Positions 50,740-60,700 of a stretch of DNA of 64,000 nt are shown in pieces. The notes below the pieces were generated by a model, which saw nothing but the letters and a program-made list of their open reading frames with translations, searched no databases and was not told the origin of the DNA. A program made the position numbers and the translations under genes. This DNA comes from Hahellaceae bacterium. Its GTDB lineage: Bacteria; Pseudomonadota; Gammaproteobacteria; Pseudomonadales; Oleiphilaceae. Numbering within the stretch: position 1 is the first letter of the stretch; the number at the start of each line of letters is the position of its first letter. Where the stretch lies: positions 1-64,000 of the forward strand of contig JADGDV010000017.1 in NCBI GenBank assembly GCA_016744695.1, written 5' to 3'.

Positions 50740-52488
50740 ATGGCTGAACCCAAGAAAAAAATAAGAATTGGTGATCTGCTGGTGCAGAATGAGGTGATCT
50801 CAGAAGATCAGCTTATGACGGCACTTAAAGAGCAGAAATCCAGCGGGCGAAAACTAGGCAACACGCTCATTGACCTAGGCTATGTTGATGAAGACAATTT
50901 GCTTAACTTTTTGTCTCAACAGCTAGGTATACCCTTTGTTCAGCTCCGTCATTATCAATTTGATGATACGCTTATTAAGAAATTGCCTGAGAACCATGCT
51001 CGCCGATTTAGAGCATTGGTACTTGACGAGCAGCAAGGCGAATTGCTAGTCGGCATGACCGACCCTATGGATATTTTTGGTTACGATGAATTGGTCCGTA
51101 TTCTTAAACAACCCATTCGTCAGGCAGTAGTCAGAGAAAGCGAGCTGCTCAACACTCTTGATTTGGTTTACCGTCGTACAGAAGAAATTTCTCACTTTGC
51201 TGAAGAGTTGGAAGATGAGCTAGGTGACGATGCATTCGACTTGGCAGAACTGACCGCAACGGGTGATGACAGCGAGGCGCCTGTTGTAAAGTTACTGCAA
51301 TCCATCTTTGAAGATGCGGTTCAGGCTAGGGCCTCAGACATACACATTGAACCGGATGAAAGTGTCGTTCGTATTCGTCAGCGAATTGATGGTGTTTTGC
51401 AAGAGCAGGTGATGAAAGAGAAGCGTATTAATGCCGCATTAGTGCTTCGTCTTAAACTGATGTCTGGTCTTAATATTTCAGAAAAACGAATTCCTCAGGA
51501 TGGCCGTTTTAATATACGAGTGAAAGGCCGTAGTATTGATGTTCGTTTATCTACGATGCCCGTGCAATATGGCGAGTCAGTGGTTATGCGACTACTGGAT
51601 CAGACCGATGGCATGCTTTCGTTAGTGTCATTAGCTATGCCACCAGCAATATTAGAGCGATTTAGAATTGCCATTAGTAGACCTCATGGCATGGTGCTGG
51701 TAACCGGTCCAACAGGTAGCGGTAAAACCACTACCTTGTATGGCGCTTTAAGCGAATTGAATAAACCCGAAGTAAAAATAATTACGGCAGAAGACCCAGT
51801 CGAATATCGTCTTCCTCGTCTTACTCAGGTGCAGGTGAATGCCAAAGTAGGCTTAGAATTCTCTACGGTTCTACGGGCAGCATTAAGACAAGATCCTGAC
51901 GTTATTCTAATAGGCGAGATGCGAGATCAGGAGACGGCTGAAATTGGATTGCGTGCCGCAATGACGGGTCACTTGGTTCTCTCTACATTACACACCAATG
52001 ATTCTATCAGTAGTGCCATGCGTTTAACCGATATGGGGGCAGAACCTTATCTGGTTGCTAGTTCATTACTCGGTGTTTTAGCCCAAAGATTAGTGCGTAA
52101 AATTTGTGAAAACTGTGCGCAACCTTATGTGCCTACCGATCAAGAAAAAATCTGGCTTCAAGCTATGGCACGTTCTGGTGCGCATATACCCAGCGAGTTT
52201 ACCAGTGGTAGTGGTTGTTACCAGTGTAGTAATACGGGCTATAAAGGGCGAATGGGTGTGTACGAATGGCTAGAAATGGATGAAGATATGTTAGATGCGT
52301 TGCGTCGCAACTCAGCTTCAGACTTCGCATCCTCAGCCAAGCGTAATCGTTATTATCAGCCTCTTGAACTCTGTGCATTAGAGTATGCAAAAGAAGGCAA
52401 AACAACGTTGGATGAAGTGTTTAGATTATCGGCAACATTAGAAGACACTGACCCTCAAACTCATACGGGTGATATTAATAATGCGTAA
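50740..52488 (+). CDS. mshE: MSHA pilus assembly ATPase MshE
   Basis: Hexameric GspE/PilB-type motor that powers pilus polymerisation through MshG. The 582-residue product has an N-terminal MshEN domain with two tandem motifs (IGDLLVQNEVISEDQLMTAL and KLGNTLIDLGYVDEDNLLNF), the c-di-GMP-binding pattern defined in V. cholerae MshE. The ATPase core has Walker A GPTGSGKT (323-330), the Asp box and DPDVILIGEMRD Walker B region, and zinc-type cysteine pairs CENC and CYQC. Intact, so c-di-GMP control of extension is likely. Confidence 0.96.
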   Translation: MAEPKKKIRIGDLLVQNEVISEDQLMTALKEQKSSGRKLGNTLIDLGYVDEDNLLNFLSQQLGIPFVQLRHYQFDDTLIKKLPENHARRFRALVLDEQQGELLVGMTDPMDIFGYDELVRILKQPIRQAVVRESELLNTLDLVYRRTEEISHFAEELEDELGDDAFDLAELTATGDDSEAPVVKLLQSIFEDAVQARASDIHIEPDESVVRIRQRIDGVLQEQVMKEKRINAALVLRLKLMSGLNISEKRIPQDGRFNIRVKGRSIDVRLSTMPVQYGESVVMRLLDQTDGMLSLVSLAMPPAILERFRIAISRPHGMVLVTGPTGSGKTTTLYGALSELNKPEVKIITAEDPVEYRLPRLTQVQVNAKVGLEFSTVLRAALRQDPDVILIGEMRDQETAEIGLRAAMTGHLVLSTLHTNDSISSAMRLTDMGAEPYLVASSLLGVLAQRLVRKICENCAQPYVPTDQEKIWLQAMARSGAHIPSEFTSGSGCYQCSNTGYKGRMGVYEWLEMDEDMLDALRRNSASDFASSAKRNRYYQPLELCALEYAKEGKTTLDEVFRLSATLEDTDPQTHTGDINNA

Positions 52489-52503
52489 GGTAACCCTGTA
52501 ACC

Positions 52504-53730
52504 ATGGCGCAATTTGAATATAAATGCAGAGACGTAAAAGGCGCCGCGGTAAGTGGCAAATTAGATGCCGTTAACCAAGATGCAGCGGCATCAGATTTAT
52601 TGCGTCAGGGCTTAACCCCTGTTTCAATTTCAGAGCATATTGAAAAGAAAGATGTGTTCGAAGGCCTTAAAAAAATACAGTTAACCTCTCGTAAAGTCGC
52701 TATCGAAGAGTTGATTATTTACTGCCGCCAAATGAATGCACTTACCCGTGCAGGCATTCCCATTATTCGTGCGATGAGAGGGTTAGCCGACTCAACTCGC
52801 TCAGATTTACTGCGTGAAACCTTGAATGATGTGACTGACCGCTTGGAGTCCGGTGTTAACCTGGCAACATCCATGCAGTCTCACCCTAAAATATTTAATG
52901 AAATGTTCATTAGTATGGTTCATGTTGGGGAGAATACCGGTCAGCTAGAAGATGCATTTAAACAATTAAGTGTTAGCCTTGAGTTAGAGCGTGATACTCG
53001 TCGTCGAATCAAGCAAGCTACCCGTTACCCAATGTTCGTTGTTATTGCCTTAGTGTCGGCATTAGTCATTATAAATATTTTTGTTATCCCTAAATTTGCC
53101 TCGGTATTTACAAAGCTCGGAGCCGACCTGCCTATTTTCACTAAAATATTAGTCGCCACCTCTAATTTCTTTGTTGAGTATTGGTGGATTATGCTCCTTG
53201 TTTCAGTGGGGTCAGCCGTTGCCTTTAATCGTTGGACGAATACCGAAGAAGGGCATTATCAGTGGGATCGACTAAAGTTACGTTTTCCCATTGTCGGAGG
53301 CCTGTTCGAACTTATTACCTTATCTCGCTTTTCAAGAAACTTCTCAATGATGTTAGCAGCAGGCATGCCTATTAACCATGCTCTGGCCGTAGCCGCAGAA
53401 TCTGCCAATAATAAATATATTGGTAGGCATATTATGGGCATGAAATCGGGTATTGAACGAGGTGATACTCTATTACGAACCGCCAATGCCTCAGGCATGT
53501 TTACTCCACTGGTATTGCAAATGATGGCCGTTGGGGAAGAGACAGGTTCAATTGATAAATTATTAATAGATGTGGCTGAGTTTTATGATGAAGAAGTGGA
53601 CTATGGTTTATCAAAACTTGCCGAATCTATAGAACCCATATTGATTGTAGCCATGGGTGGCTTAGTGCTAGTACTTGCGCTGGGTGTGTTCTTACCTATA
53701 TGGGACTTGGGCAAAGCGGCCTTGGGGTAG
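52504..53730 (+). CDS. mshG: MSHA platform protein MshG (GspF/PilC family)
   Basis: Polytopic inner-membrane protein turned by MshE to add pilins. The 408-residue product has two repeated cytoplasmic GspF domains (YCRQMNALTRAGIPIIRAMR and SRFSRNFSMMLAAGMPINHA) and membrane segments near 176-196, 222-240 and 378-400. All family features are present. Confidence 0.95.
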   Translation: MAQFEYKCRDVKGAAVSGKLDAVNQDAAASDLLRQGLTPVSISEHIEKKDVFEGLKKIQLTSRKVAIEELIIYCRQMNALTRAGIPIIRAMRGLADSTRSDLLRETLNDVTDRLESGVNLATSMQSHPKIFNEMFISMVHVGENTGQLEDAFKQLSVSLELERDTRRRIKQATRYPMFVVIALVSALVIINIFVIPKFASVFTKLGADLPIFTKILVATSNFFVEYWWIMLLVSVGSAVAFNRWTNTEEGHYQWDRLKLRFPIVGGLFELITLSRFSRNFSMMLAAGMPINHALAVAAESANNKYIGRHIMGMKSGIERGDTLLRTANASGMFTPLVLQMMAVGEETGSIDKLLIDVAEFYDEEVDYGLSKLAESIEPILIVAMGGLVLVLALGVFLPIWDLGKAALG

Positions 53731-53735
53731 ATATT

Positions 53736-54287
53736 ATGCCTAAAAAGGCCTTGTTCCATTGGGCTAAGCGTGAGAAACGCTTAGTGTTTTGGCTCTCAAT
53801 TTGTATTATTTCCATACTGTTGGTGTACCTGTTAAATGCTTTGGAAAGAGAGATGGCCAGAGCAGAAGAGATGATGTTTAAAAAGGTGGTGGCAGAGATA
53901 AATGCCATACTCATCGTGAAAACGGCTGAAAAAATTGCTCAGAACAAAAAAGGGGATATGAAAAACTTTGTAAATCATAACCCTATGAGCTGGATGAAAA
54001 CCACACCTATGAACTATAGTGATATTAATACAGGAAATTATGCCGATGTAGCACCCGGCCACTGGTTTTTTTCAAGCACTGAAAAAGCCATCGTTTACCG
54101 GGTTATCAATACGGATATGGTTGAGATAGAGGGCACGAATAAATCTGAATTTATAGGTTTTACGGTGATTTTGGATTATATCGATCGTAATCAGAATGCT
54201 CAGTTTGATGAACAAAATGAGCGCTTGATAGGACTAAAACTAAAGCCGCTACAAGAATATAAGTGGCTCGCAATAAATCCACAGTAG
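53736..54287 (+). CDS. mshF: MSHA biogenesis protein MshF
   Basis: A 183-residue bitopic protein of poorly known role, placed between mshG and mshB as in Vibrio. Membrane helix about residues 17-35, an Ala/Glu helical stretch, then a soluble domain with a GHWFFSS segment and a C-terminal beta region. Start chosen at ATG 53736 (MPKKALFHW), 5 bases after mshG and behind GGGGTAG. The assignment rests mainly on position, length and topology. Confidence 0.75.
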   Translation: MPKKALFHWAKREKRLVFWLSICIISILLVYLLNALEREMARAEEMMFKKVVAEINAILIVKTAEKIAQNKKGDMKNFVNHNPMSWMKTTPMNYSDINTGNYADVAPGHWFFSSTEKAIVYRVINTDMVEIEGTNKSEFIGFTVILDYIDRNQNAQFDEQNERLIGLKLKPLQEYKWLAINPQ

Positions 54288-54330
54288 GGTGCGCCGTGCG
54301 CACCGATAAATGTTTAACGGTGAATAAAGA

Positions 54331-54843
54331 ATGAAGCAGCAGTTACAGTTTAAGCAGCGTCAGGGTTTTACATTAATTGAGTTGGTAGTGGTTATTGCTA
54401 TTTTATCCATATTGGCCGCATTCGCCTTGCCTCGTTTTGCTGATATGGCAGATGAGGCACACAGTAGCAGTGTAAAAGGAAGTGGAGGCGCAATGGCTGC
54501 CGCTGTTGCTCTGGTGCGCTCGCAATGGTTGGTTAGTGGTAATGGTGGCGCGGTGACTAATTTGCCTGGTTATGGAGATGAAACTATCGATACCAGTGAT
54601 GAAGGTTGGCCTACAGGTGTTAATGGCAACACCAACCCCGACGCGATGAGCAATACGGAATGCCGAGATTTATGGATAAAGCTGTTGCAAAGCAGTGCAC
54701 CTAGCGTGAGTACGGGTACAGGAAGTGACTATCAAGCCTCAGTAAATGGTGGAGACTGCCGATATACCTACCAAAGAGATGCTCAAAACAATTATGTGCA
54801 GTACGATCCTAATGACGGGGAGGTCTTCACGGTTATTAATTAG
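54331..54843 (+). CDS. mshB: MSHA pilin-like protein MshB
   Basis: A type IV prepilin of 170 residues. Prepilin peptidase site QG|FTLIELVVVIAILSIL with Glu5 present, then ALPRFADMADEAHSSSVKG as in MshA/MshB proteins. Two cysteines near the C-terminal half (TECRDLW, GGDCRYTY) can form the D-region disulfide. Minor pilin preceding mshA; a 160-base gap with a promoter follows. Confidence 0.88.
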   Translation: MKQQLQFKQRQGFTLIELVVVIAILSILAAFALPRFADMADEAHSSSVKGSGGAMAAAVALVRSQWLVSGNGGAVTNLPGYGDETIDTSDEGWPTGVNGNTNPDAMSNTECRDLWIKLLQSSAPSVSTGTGSDYQASVNGGDCRYTYQRDAQNNYVQYDPNDGEVFTVIN

Positions 54844-54917
54844 CCACAATTTGTAATATAGAGTTACAAAACATAAACAAGCTTCAGGTTGATTGGTGCT
54901 AGTATTCTAATTAATAC

Positions 54918-54981
54918 CAACTGACTAGTGGGAATCACTTATCGACACCAGTTGATAAACAATTTATAAATAGTTTATATT
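54918..54981 (+). promoter_or_regulatory. mshA: mshA promoter with overlapping palindrome
   Basis: TTGATA (54952-54957), 18 bases, then TATATT (54976-54981), 23 bases before mshA. CAACTG (54918-54923) and CAGTTG (54949-54954) are inverted arms enclosing a smaller AGTG-GGAAT-CACT (54927-54939); the right arm overlaps the -35 box. A separate promoter suits the high demand for major pilin. Confidence 0.55.
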
Positions 54982-55003
54982 TTTTATTAAGTAGGAGTTT
55001 TAC

Positions 55004-55480
55004 ATGATCAATATGAAAAAAATGAATAAGAAGCAGGCCGGTTTTACTTTGATTGAATTGGTCATGGTTATTGTTATTTTGGGTATTTTGTCTGCGTTTG
55101 CTTTACCTAGGTTTGCTGATTTAGGCGCTGATGCTCGTAGAGCAACCGTACAGGGTGCATTTGGGGCAATGAAGTCTGCTTCAGCTATTACACATTCTGC
55201 TTGGTTGGCCGGAGGCAATGCAGCGGCGACAAGTGTCGATCTTGAAGGGGTGACTATTAATATAACCAACGAGTATCCAGCAGGAACAACCACTAATGGT
55301 ATTGGTGACGCGGCTCAATTGGTTGCTGCCGATTATACTCTTGCTGCTGCAGCAGGAACTGTGACGGTTACAGCTCAAGGTGTAACCGCGGCTAATGTAA
55401 CAACTTGTAGGGCTACCTATGTACAATCTGCAGCAAGCAGCTCTCCAGATATCACTATTAATGTAAGTAATTGTAATTAG
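55004..55480 (+). CDS. mshA: MSHA major pilin MshA
   Basis: Major subunit of the mannose-sensitive haemagglutinin-type pilus, 158 residues. The leader MINMKKMNKKQAG is cleaved before FTLIELVMVIVILGILSAFA with Glu5; ALPRFADLGADARRA follows. Alanine/threonine-rich globular domain with a C-terminal disulfide pair (TTCRATY and NVSNCN). GTAGGAG lies 6 bases before ATG 55004. It has its own promoter and a downstream hairpin. Confidence 0.93.
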   Translation: MINMKKMNKKQAGFTLIELVMVIVILGILSAFALPRFADLGADARRATVQGAFGAMKSASAITHSAWLAGGNAAATSVDLEGVTINITNEYPAGTTTNGIGDAAQLVAADYTLAAAAGTVTVTAQGVTAANVTTCRATYVQSAASSSPDITINVSNCN

Positions 55481-55497
55481 TTTTAGTTGCAACACTG

Positions 55498-55514
55498 AAT
55501 GGGGAATGCCCATT
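55498..55514 (+). other. Intercistronic hairpin between mshA and mshC
   Basis: AATGGG (55498-55503) pairs with CCCATT (55509-55514). No T-tract. Such a hairpin can protect the abundant pilin message from 3' decay while letting some transcription continue; inferred. Confidence 0.4.
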
Positions 55515-55524
55515 ACTAGATTGA

Positions 55525-56007
55525 ATGTTTAATTACGTTAATAAGGGGGGTGTATCACCCCTTAGAAATAATAAAGGCTTTACCATGGTAGAGCTTGTCA
55601 TGGTGCTAGTCATTCTGGGAATCCTGAGTGCTGGTGCCATGTCTCTTTTCGCTTCCAGAAATGCTTATTCCTCCTTTCTCGCTAAAGATCAGTTTATATC
55701 AGCCGCAATTCTTGCCGAACAAGCCGCACTAGCAGGCGGGCAGTCCGTAACATTTACCATTACAGAAAGCGCTGCTGAGTGGACATTTACTGTGGCGACA
55801 GCAACCGACACATTACTATCCCGAAAAGCCGAAAGAGCCGGTGGATCATTAACCATTACGCCTGCTATTAGCCCCTTAGTATTTAACTACAATAGTAATG
55901 GGAATATAGGCAGTAGTTATCAAGCCGTCTTTTCCTCCGCCAACAATTATACCGTTTGCTTATCAGAAACAGGTTACGCTTATGATTCCACTGGGGTGTG
56001 TCCCTGA
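55525..56007 (+). CDS. mshC: MSHA minor pilin MshC
   Basis: Type IV prepilin of 160 residues with site KG|FTMVELVMVLVILGILSAG and Glu5. The globular part contains SRNAYSSFLAKDQFISAAILAEQAALAG, usual for MshC, and a terminal cysteine pair (YTVCLSE, STGVCP). ATG 55525 has no strong ribosome-binding site, so expression may depend on upstream translation. Overlaps mshD (TGATG). Confidence 0.88.
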   Translation: MFNYVNKGGVSPLRNNKGFTMVELVMVLVILGILSAGAMSLFASRNAYSSFLAKDQFISAAILAEQAALAGGQSVTFTITESAAEWTFTVATATDTLLSRKAERAGGSLTITPAISPLVFNYNSNGNIGSSYQAVFSSANNYTVCLSETGYAYDSTGVCP

Positions 56008-56522
56008 TGCGTAGCTGTAATAGAAAAATCAGACAAAACGGTATGACCCTAGTAGAGTTGGTCATATCAATCGTGCTTATATCCATCGCCATGACAGCGA
56101 TGCTCTCTGCATTCAGCACTTCAATGGGGCGTAGTGCAGACCCTCTATGGAAAAATAAATCTTTAAAGCTAGCCCAAGCCTATTTAGACGAAATACTAAG
56201 TAAGAAATATGATAATGACACGCCATTGGGTGGGATCCCAGCCACAGCAAGTATTAATTGTGGTTCGCTGGGCCCTGATGGAGGGGAGACCCGCGCTCAA
56301 TTTGATGATGTAGATGATTACAACGGTTTAAGTGACAAACCACCTAAACTGGTGACGAATATTAATATGGCCGGTTATGCAGATTATACTGTTAGCGTTG
56401 CCGTGGTCTGCGCTGGTGGTGACGTAAGTCTTAGTAATAGTAATGCAAAACGTATCACTGTAACGGTGCTTTCTCCAAACAACACCTCAATGCCTTTTAG
56501 TGTTTATCGTGGTAATTTCTGA
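56007..56522 (+). CDS. mshD: MSHA minor pilin MshD
   Basis: Prepilin-like protein of 171 residues, site NG|MTLVELVISIVLISIAMTA with Glu5, GspI/PilV-like N-terminus. Contains KSLKLAQAYLDEILSKKYD typical of MshD/PilV. I chose ATG 56007, which overlaps the mshC stop, over GTG 55998. Its own stop overlaps the mshO start. Confidence 0.87.
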   Translation: MRSCNRKIRQNGMTLVELVISIVLISIAMTAMLSAFSTSMGRSADPLWKNKSLKLAQAYLDEILSKKYDNDTPLGGIPATASINCGSLGPDGGETRAQFDDVDDYNGLSDKPPKLVTNINMAGYADYTVSVAVVCAGGDVSLSNSNAKRITVTVLSPNNTSMPFSVYRGNF

Positions 56523-57295
56523 TGACTTCCCGTATTAGTACCCGTACACAAAAAGGTTTTACCATGGTTGAGCTAATCATGGTTATTGTCATTTCGGGTA
56601 TATTGGCTGTTGGTTCAGTGCAATTTATTGGTCAAGCCACTCAAGGCTATTCTGACACGGCTGACCGGCAACAACTGGCTACCATCGGTTGGATTGCCTC
56701 TGAGAAAATGAGTAGAGAGTTAAGGAATGCTCTACCCAATAGTGTGCGACTAAGCGCTGCTAATACCTGCGTTGAGTTTGTACCCGTACAGGGTGGTTCT
56801 CACTATCTAACGCTACCGGGAGAAACACCAACCACCCAAGACTCTTTTACCGCTGTAGAATCAGGTATGACTACTGCAGATTTAAATAATACTCGTATAG
56901 CGGTTTACCCTACCGATAGCAGTGACGTGTATAGTGGTGGTAGTTCTGGGTCATTAAGCGGAACAGTATCCTCCATTAGTACCGCTTCGGATATTGATAC
57001 CATTACATTAGGTAGTAACTTTACTTTCTTAACAGACTCACCAGAACGACGCTTTTATTTTACGCAAAACCCGGTGTCTTACTGCATTGTAGGTTCACAG
57101 CTTAATCGCTATAGCGGTTATGGTTTTAATTCTCCTGCAAACCCTCAGATTATTATCAATAAAATTAGCAGTGGCTCATTCGCTATTTCTCCTGCAACAC
57201 TCACTCGTAACTCCATTGTTGCTTTAAACTTCACCTTACAAAATGGTGCAACTCAAATGATTAATCAGGAGGTTCAAATTAGAAATGTCCCCTGA
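56522..57295 (+). CDS. mshO: MSHA minor pilin MshO
   Basis: Prepilin of 257 residues, site KG|FTMVELIMVIVISGILAVG with Glu5, GspJ/PilW-like. It contains WIASEKMSRELRNALPNSVR, the conserved stretch after the helix in this family, and a large C-terminal domain. Part of the predicted tip complex with MshC, MshD and MshP. Overlaps mshP by 11 bases. Confidence 0.87.
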   Translation: MTSRISTRTQKGFTMVELIMVIVISGILAVGSVQFIGQATQGYSDTADRQQLATIGWIASEKMSRELRNALPNSVRLSAANTCVEFVPVQGGSHYLTLPGETPTTQDSFTAVESGMTTADLNNTRIAVYPTDSSDVYSGGSSGSLSGTVSSISTASDIDTITLGSNFTFLTDSPERRFYFTQNPVSYCIVGSQLNRYSGYGFNSPANPQIIINKISSGSFAISPATLTRNSIVALNFTLQNGATQMINQEVQIRNVP

Positions 57296-57707
57296 TATAA
57301 GAAGCGTCAATTTTAAAAAGCAACGTGGAATGGGTTTACCCATGGCGCTATTTATCATCACCATATTGGCGATGATCATTGCGGCAATAACCGATCTTGA
57401 AGAAAGTTCAGGGGTTGGTTTTAGTTTAGGTGTGAATTCCACGAGAGCCTTTTATGCTGCTGAGAGTGGTGCTCAGGTCGCTATGGCTGAGATATTCCCT
57501 ACATCCGGTATTGGTGGTGGAAGTTGTACTTCTGTAACCGCAAGCCATACCTTTAATCAGCTAGGGTTTAATAACTGTAAAGCTGACATAGTTTGCACTA
57601 GTGTGACGGTTGACAGCATTGATTATTATACACTAACAAGTACCGGCTCATGCGGCAGTGGTTTGGATAGGGCTGCTAGGGTAATTGATGTGAGGGCTAG
57701 GCAGTAG
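57285..57707 (+). CDS. mshP: MSHA minor pilin MshP (PilX-like)
   Basis: Prepilin-like protein of 140 residues. Cleavage would fall at RG|MGLPMALFIITILAMI; the residue at position 5 of the mature form is not Glu, unlike all other pilins of this operon but as in GspK/PilX-type subunits. It then has RAFYAAESGAQVAMAE, the PilX N-terminal signature. Lack of Glu5 fits a subunit at the pilus tip. Confidence 0.85.
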   Translation: MSPDIRSVNFKKQRGMGLPMALFIITILAMIIAAITDLEESSGVGFSLGVNSTRAFYAAESGAQVAMAEIFPTSGIGGGSCTSVTASHTFNQLGFNNCKADIVCTSVTVDSIDYYTLTSTGSCGSGLDRAARVIDVRARQ

Positions 57708-57786
57708 ATAAATTAGGAACTGCTGATTCAGCTAAATACGTATGCATATTCATATTTTTAATACTCGCTTATGCTGAGGAGACAGA

Positions 57787-60700
57787 ATGATCAAATTTTT
57801 AATATTAGCTTTACTCCTCATATCTACATCTATTGTGCAGGGAGTCGAAATATTTAGTGATAGTTTTGAAACGCCTATTGTGCCGCCCTTTTCGAATGGT
57901 GCGCCCCCTGGCTGGGCTGGCGTGTCAGAAGCTGGGCTCGCAAATGTCGCCTCTATTGAAATTCGAAGTTCACAGCCTACCTATATCCAAATATCAGAAG
58001 TGGTAGCCACAGAAATAGGAACGGGGAGTGATTTAGCACTCGCTTCTGCAGGGGCTACGGCGAGCGGAAGTGGGAGTTATAGCGCCACCAGCCAGCCTTA
58101 TCAAACCATCAATGGTATTGGTCCATCGGGCTATCCAGATATTTATCACTCAAATGGTGCAAGTGCTTCAGAGTTTCTGACAATAACATTAGGTAGCCCT
58201 AGTACGCTTGACTCTTTAACGATTATGGGGCGAACAAACTGTTGCTCCGATCGAGATGTTTATGATGTTAAATTCTATGATAGTGGTGGCACTCTTTTAT
58301 TTAGTGGCACCGGTTATAGTGCTGATAATGGGGCACATAGTGTCACCATTAACTTCCCTAATGCGGGGCCAAGTGTAAACGGAGTAATCCATGAAACGTC
58401 AGGGTTACTAACGACCCCTTTTGGTGATCAGGCGGTTTGGATTGGCAGTGGCTCTGTTACCACAACTAACAGTAATTTGTCTGAAGTATTGATAGCCAAT
58501 ATGATTTATACCCTAAGTTTTAATGTGGCTAAACGAACCGACTTAGGGGGCAGTTATAATGTCGAATTAATAGCTGGTAGTACGGTTCTCGGAACGGTAA
58601 GTGGCACGCCTACCCAGTCTGACTTTTCAGAAACAGATCAAATTATATTTACTGCAGGCTTGGGGCACGTGAATCTTGGGGAGGCATTGCAAATCAAGCT
58701 GAGCACCAATGGGGCTCCTCAGCCACTGTTCGATAATATTAGTTTAACCGCGGTTAGTGACGGTAAGTTGTATGTAAATTCAGAAAACATAATTCAGGGA
58801 TACGATGTTTCACCTTATGGTGGCGGCCAAGACAAAACAGGGACTGTAGAGCTTAGAGACATAGGTTTAAGTTTATATCTTGAAGGTAATCGTTGGCAGA
58901 AGATAGACTTTCCCTACACCGTGACCGCAAACACGGTTATTGAGTTTGACTTTGAAAGCACGAGTCAAGGTGAAATACATGGGCTGGGGTTCGATAATGA
59001 TTTACTCATAAACTCAAATCGGAGCTTTAGGCTATATGGCACCCAAAACTGGGGGCTTTCCAACTTTGCTACATATACCGGAGGTGGCGTAAGCCATTTT
59101 TCTATTCCGGTTGGGCAATATTACACCGGTAATTTCCAGCACCTGTTTTTTATAAATGATCATGATGTTAGCAATCCAACAGGTAATAGCCTTTTCAGTA
59201 ATATCGTTGTTAAGGATGTATCCTTACCTGTCGTAACCGATGCCGCTGGCTCATGTATGTCAGATAGCCTGATTGTTGTAAAATACGCCTCTGCCGCTAA
59301 TGCTGCGGATATGACGGATTTAAATAACTACTCTATCAATAATGGCGCAACGATTACTGCGATAACCGCACAAGATAACACAACAGCAATACTCACCATT
59401 GACTCATTAGATGCTGCTTTAAGCTACACACTAACTGTAGTGACTCAAGATATTCCAGTAAGGCTAAACGGTGCTCTAGGCAGTTATTATGATCAACGAA
59501 CGGGAGCCGCAAAAGAAAGATGGAACAGTGGAGGGCTATTCGGAGGAAACCGCTACTATTCTCAAGACCCCCAGATTAACTTTAACTGGGGAACAGGCAC
59601 GCCGGATGCATTCCCGTTAGGCAGTGGCAATAATGATGACTTCAGTACTCAATGGGGTACATATGTTGTTCCTTCTCAAACGGGTGTTTATCGTTTTCGC
59701 ACCAATTCAGATGACGGCATTCGTGTGTCTGTGAATGGCGTGTCGGTCGTTGATGACTGGAGCCTACATGGCCCACGAGTGCGACCAACTGCCGGCAATG
59801 AGGTCCCCATTTCTTTAGATGCAAGTACCCCTTATTTATTATCTGTAGAGTTTTTTGAGCGTGGCGGTGGCGCGGTGGCGCAATTGCAATGGAGTGTAGA
59901 TGGCGGTGCATGGGAAGCGGTACCTGCGGCCAATTTTTCAAGCTGCCCGGTTATTCCTGTCGGGCCTTCTTCTCCTGTATTAGATTACAGAATGGATGAA
60001 GAAAGCTGGAGTGGCGTCGACGATGAAATTACCGATTCTAGCGGTAATGACTTTCATGGCAAGTCTGGCTTCACGACGAATACCGTTGCAGGAAAAATAT
60101 GTCAGGCTGCAGACTTGTCGGAAAACGGCACCTCCGATTATTTAATTATGGATGATTCTTCATTAAATGGTCTATCTGATTTTAGCTTTTCTGTATGGGT
60201 CAATACCAGTAAAACTAGCGGTCAACAAGAGATATTGCAGGCTTTGGGCAGCAACGCTAGTGATGATGAATTTGAACTTGCGCTTGAAGGGAATAATTCC
60301 ATTTTCATTAAAATTCAAGATCAATCTCAGGGCTTTAACCTTAGTAATAACGAGATAACTGATGGTAGTTGGAAGCACCTGCTAATCACTCGCTCTGGTG
60401 ACACAGCCTGCTTGTATCTTAATGGCTCGTTAAAAGAGTGTAAAAATAATTACCCCTCGGGCGCATTAAGTATTACTAGCGGCACAATGTTAATGGGGCA
60501 GGAACAAGACGCCTTTGGTGGTGGTTTTAATAGGCGTCAAGATTTTGAAGGCTTGATTGATGAGCCTTTGATATTTAGTGGTGCATTAACCCTAGGGGAG
60601 GTGCAGGCTATCTATAATAATCAAAATGCAGGAAACAACTGGGATGGCAGTGCTAGAACCTGTTTAATACCTCCTCCAACGACTTGTGTTGTGGGTATGC

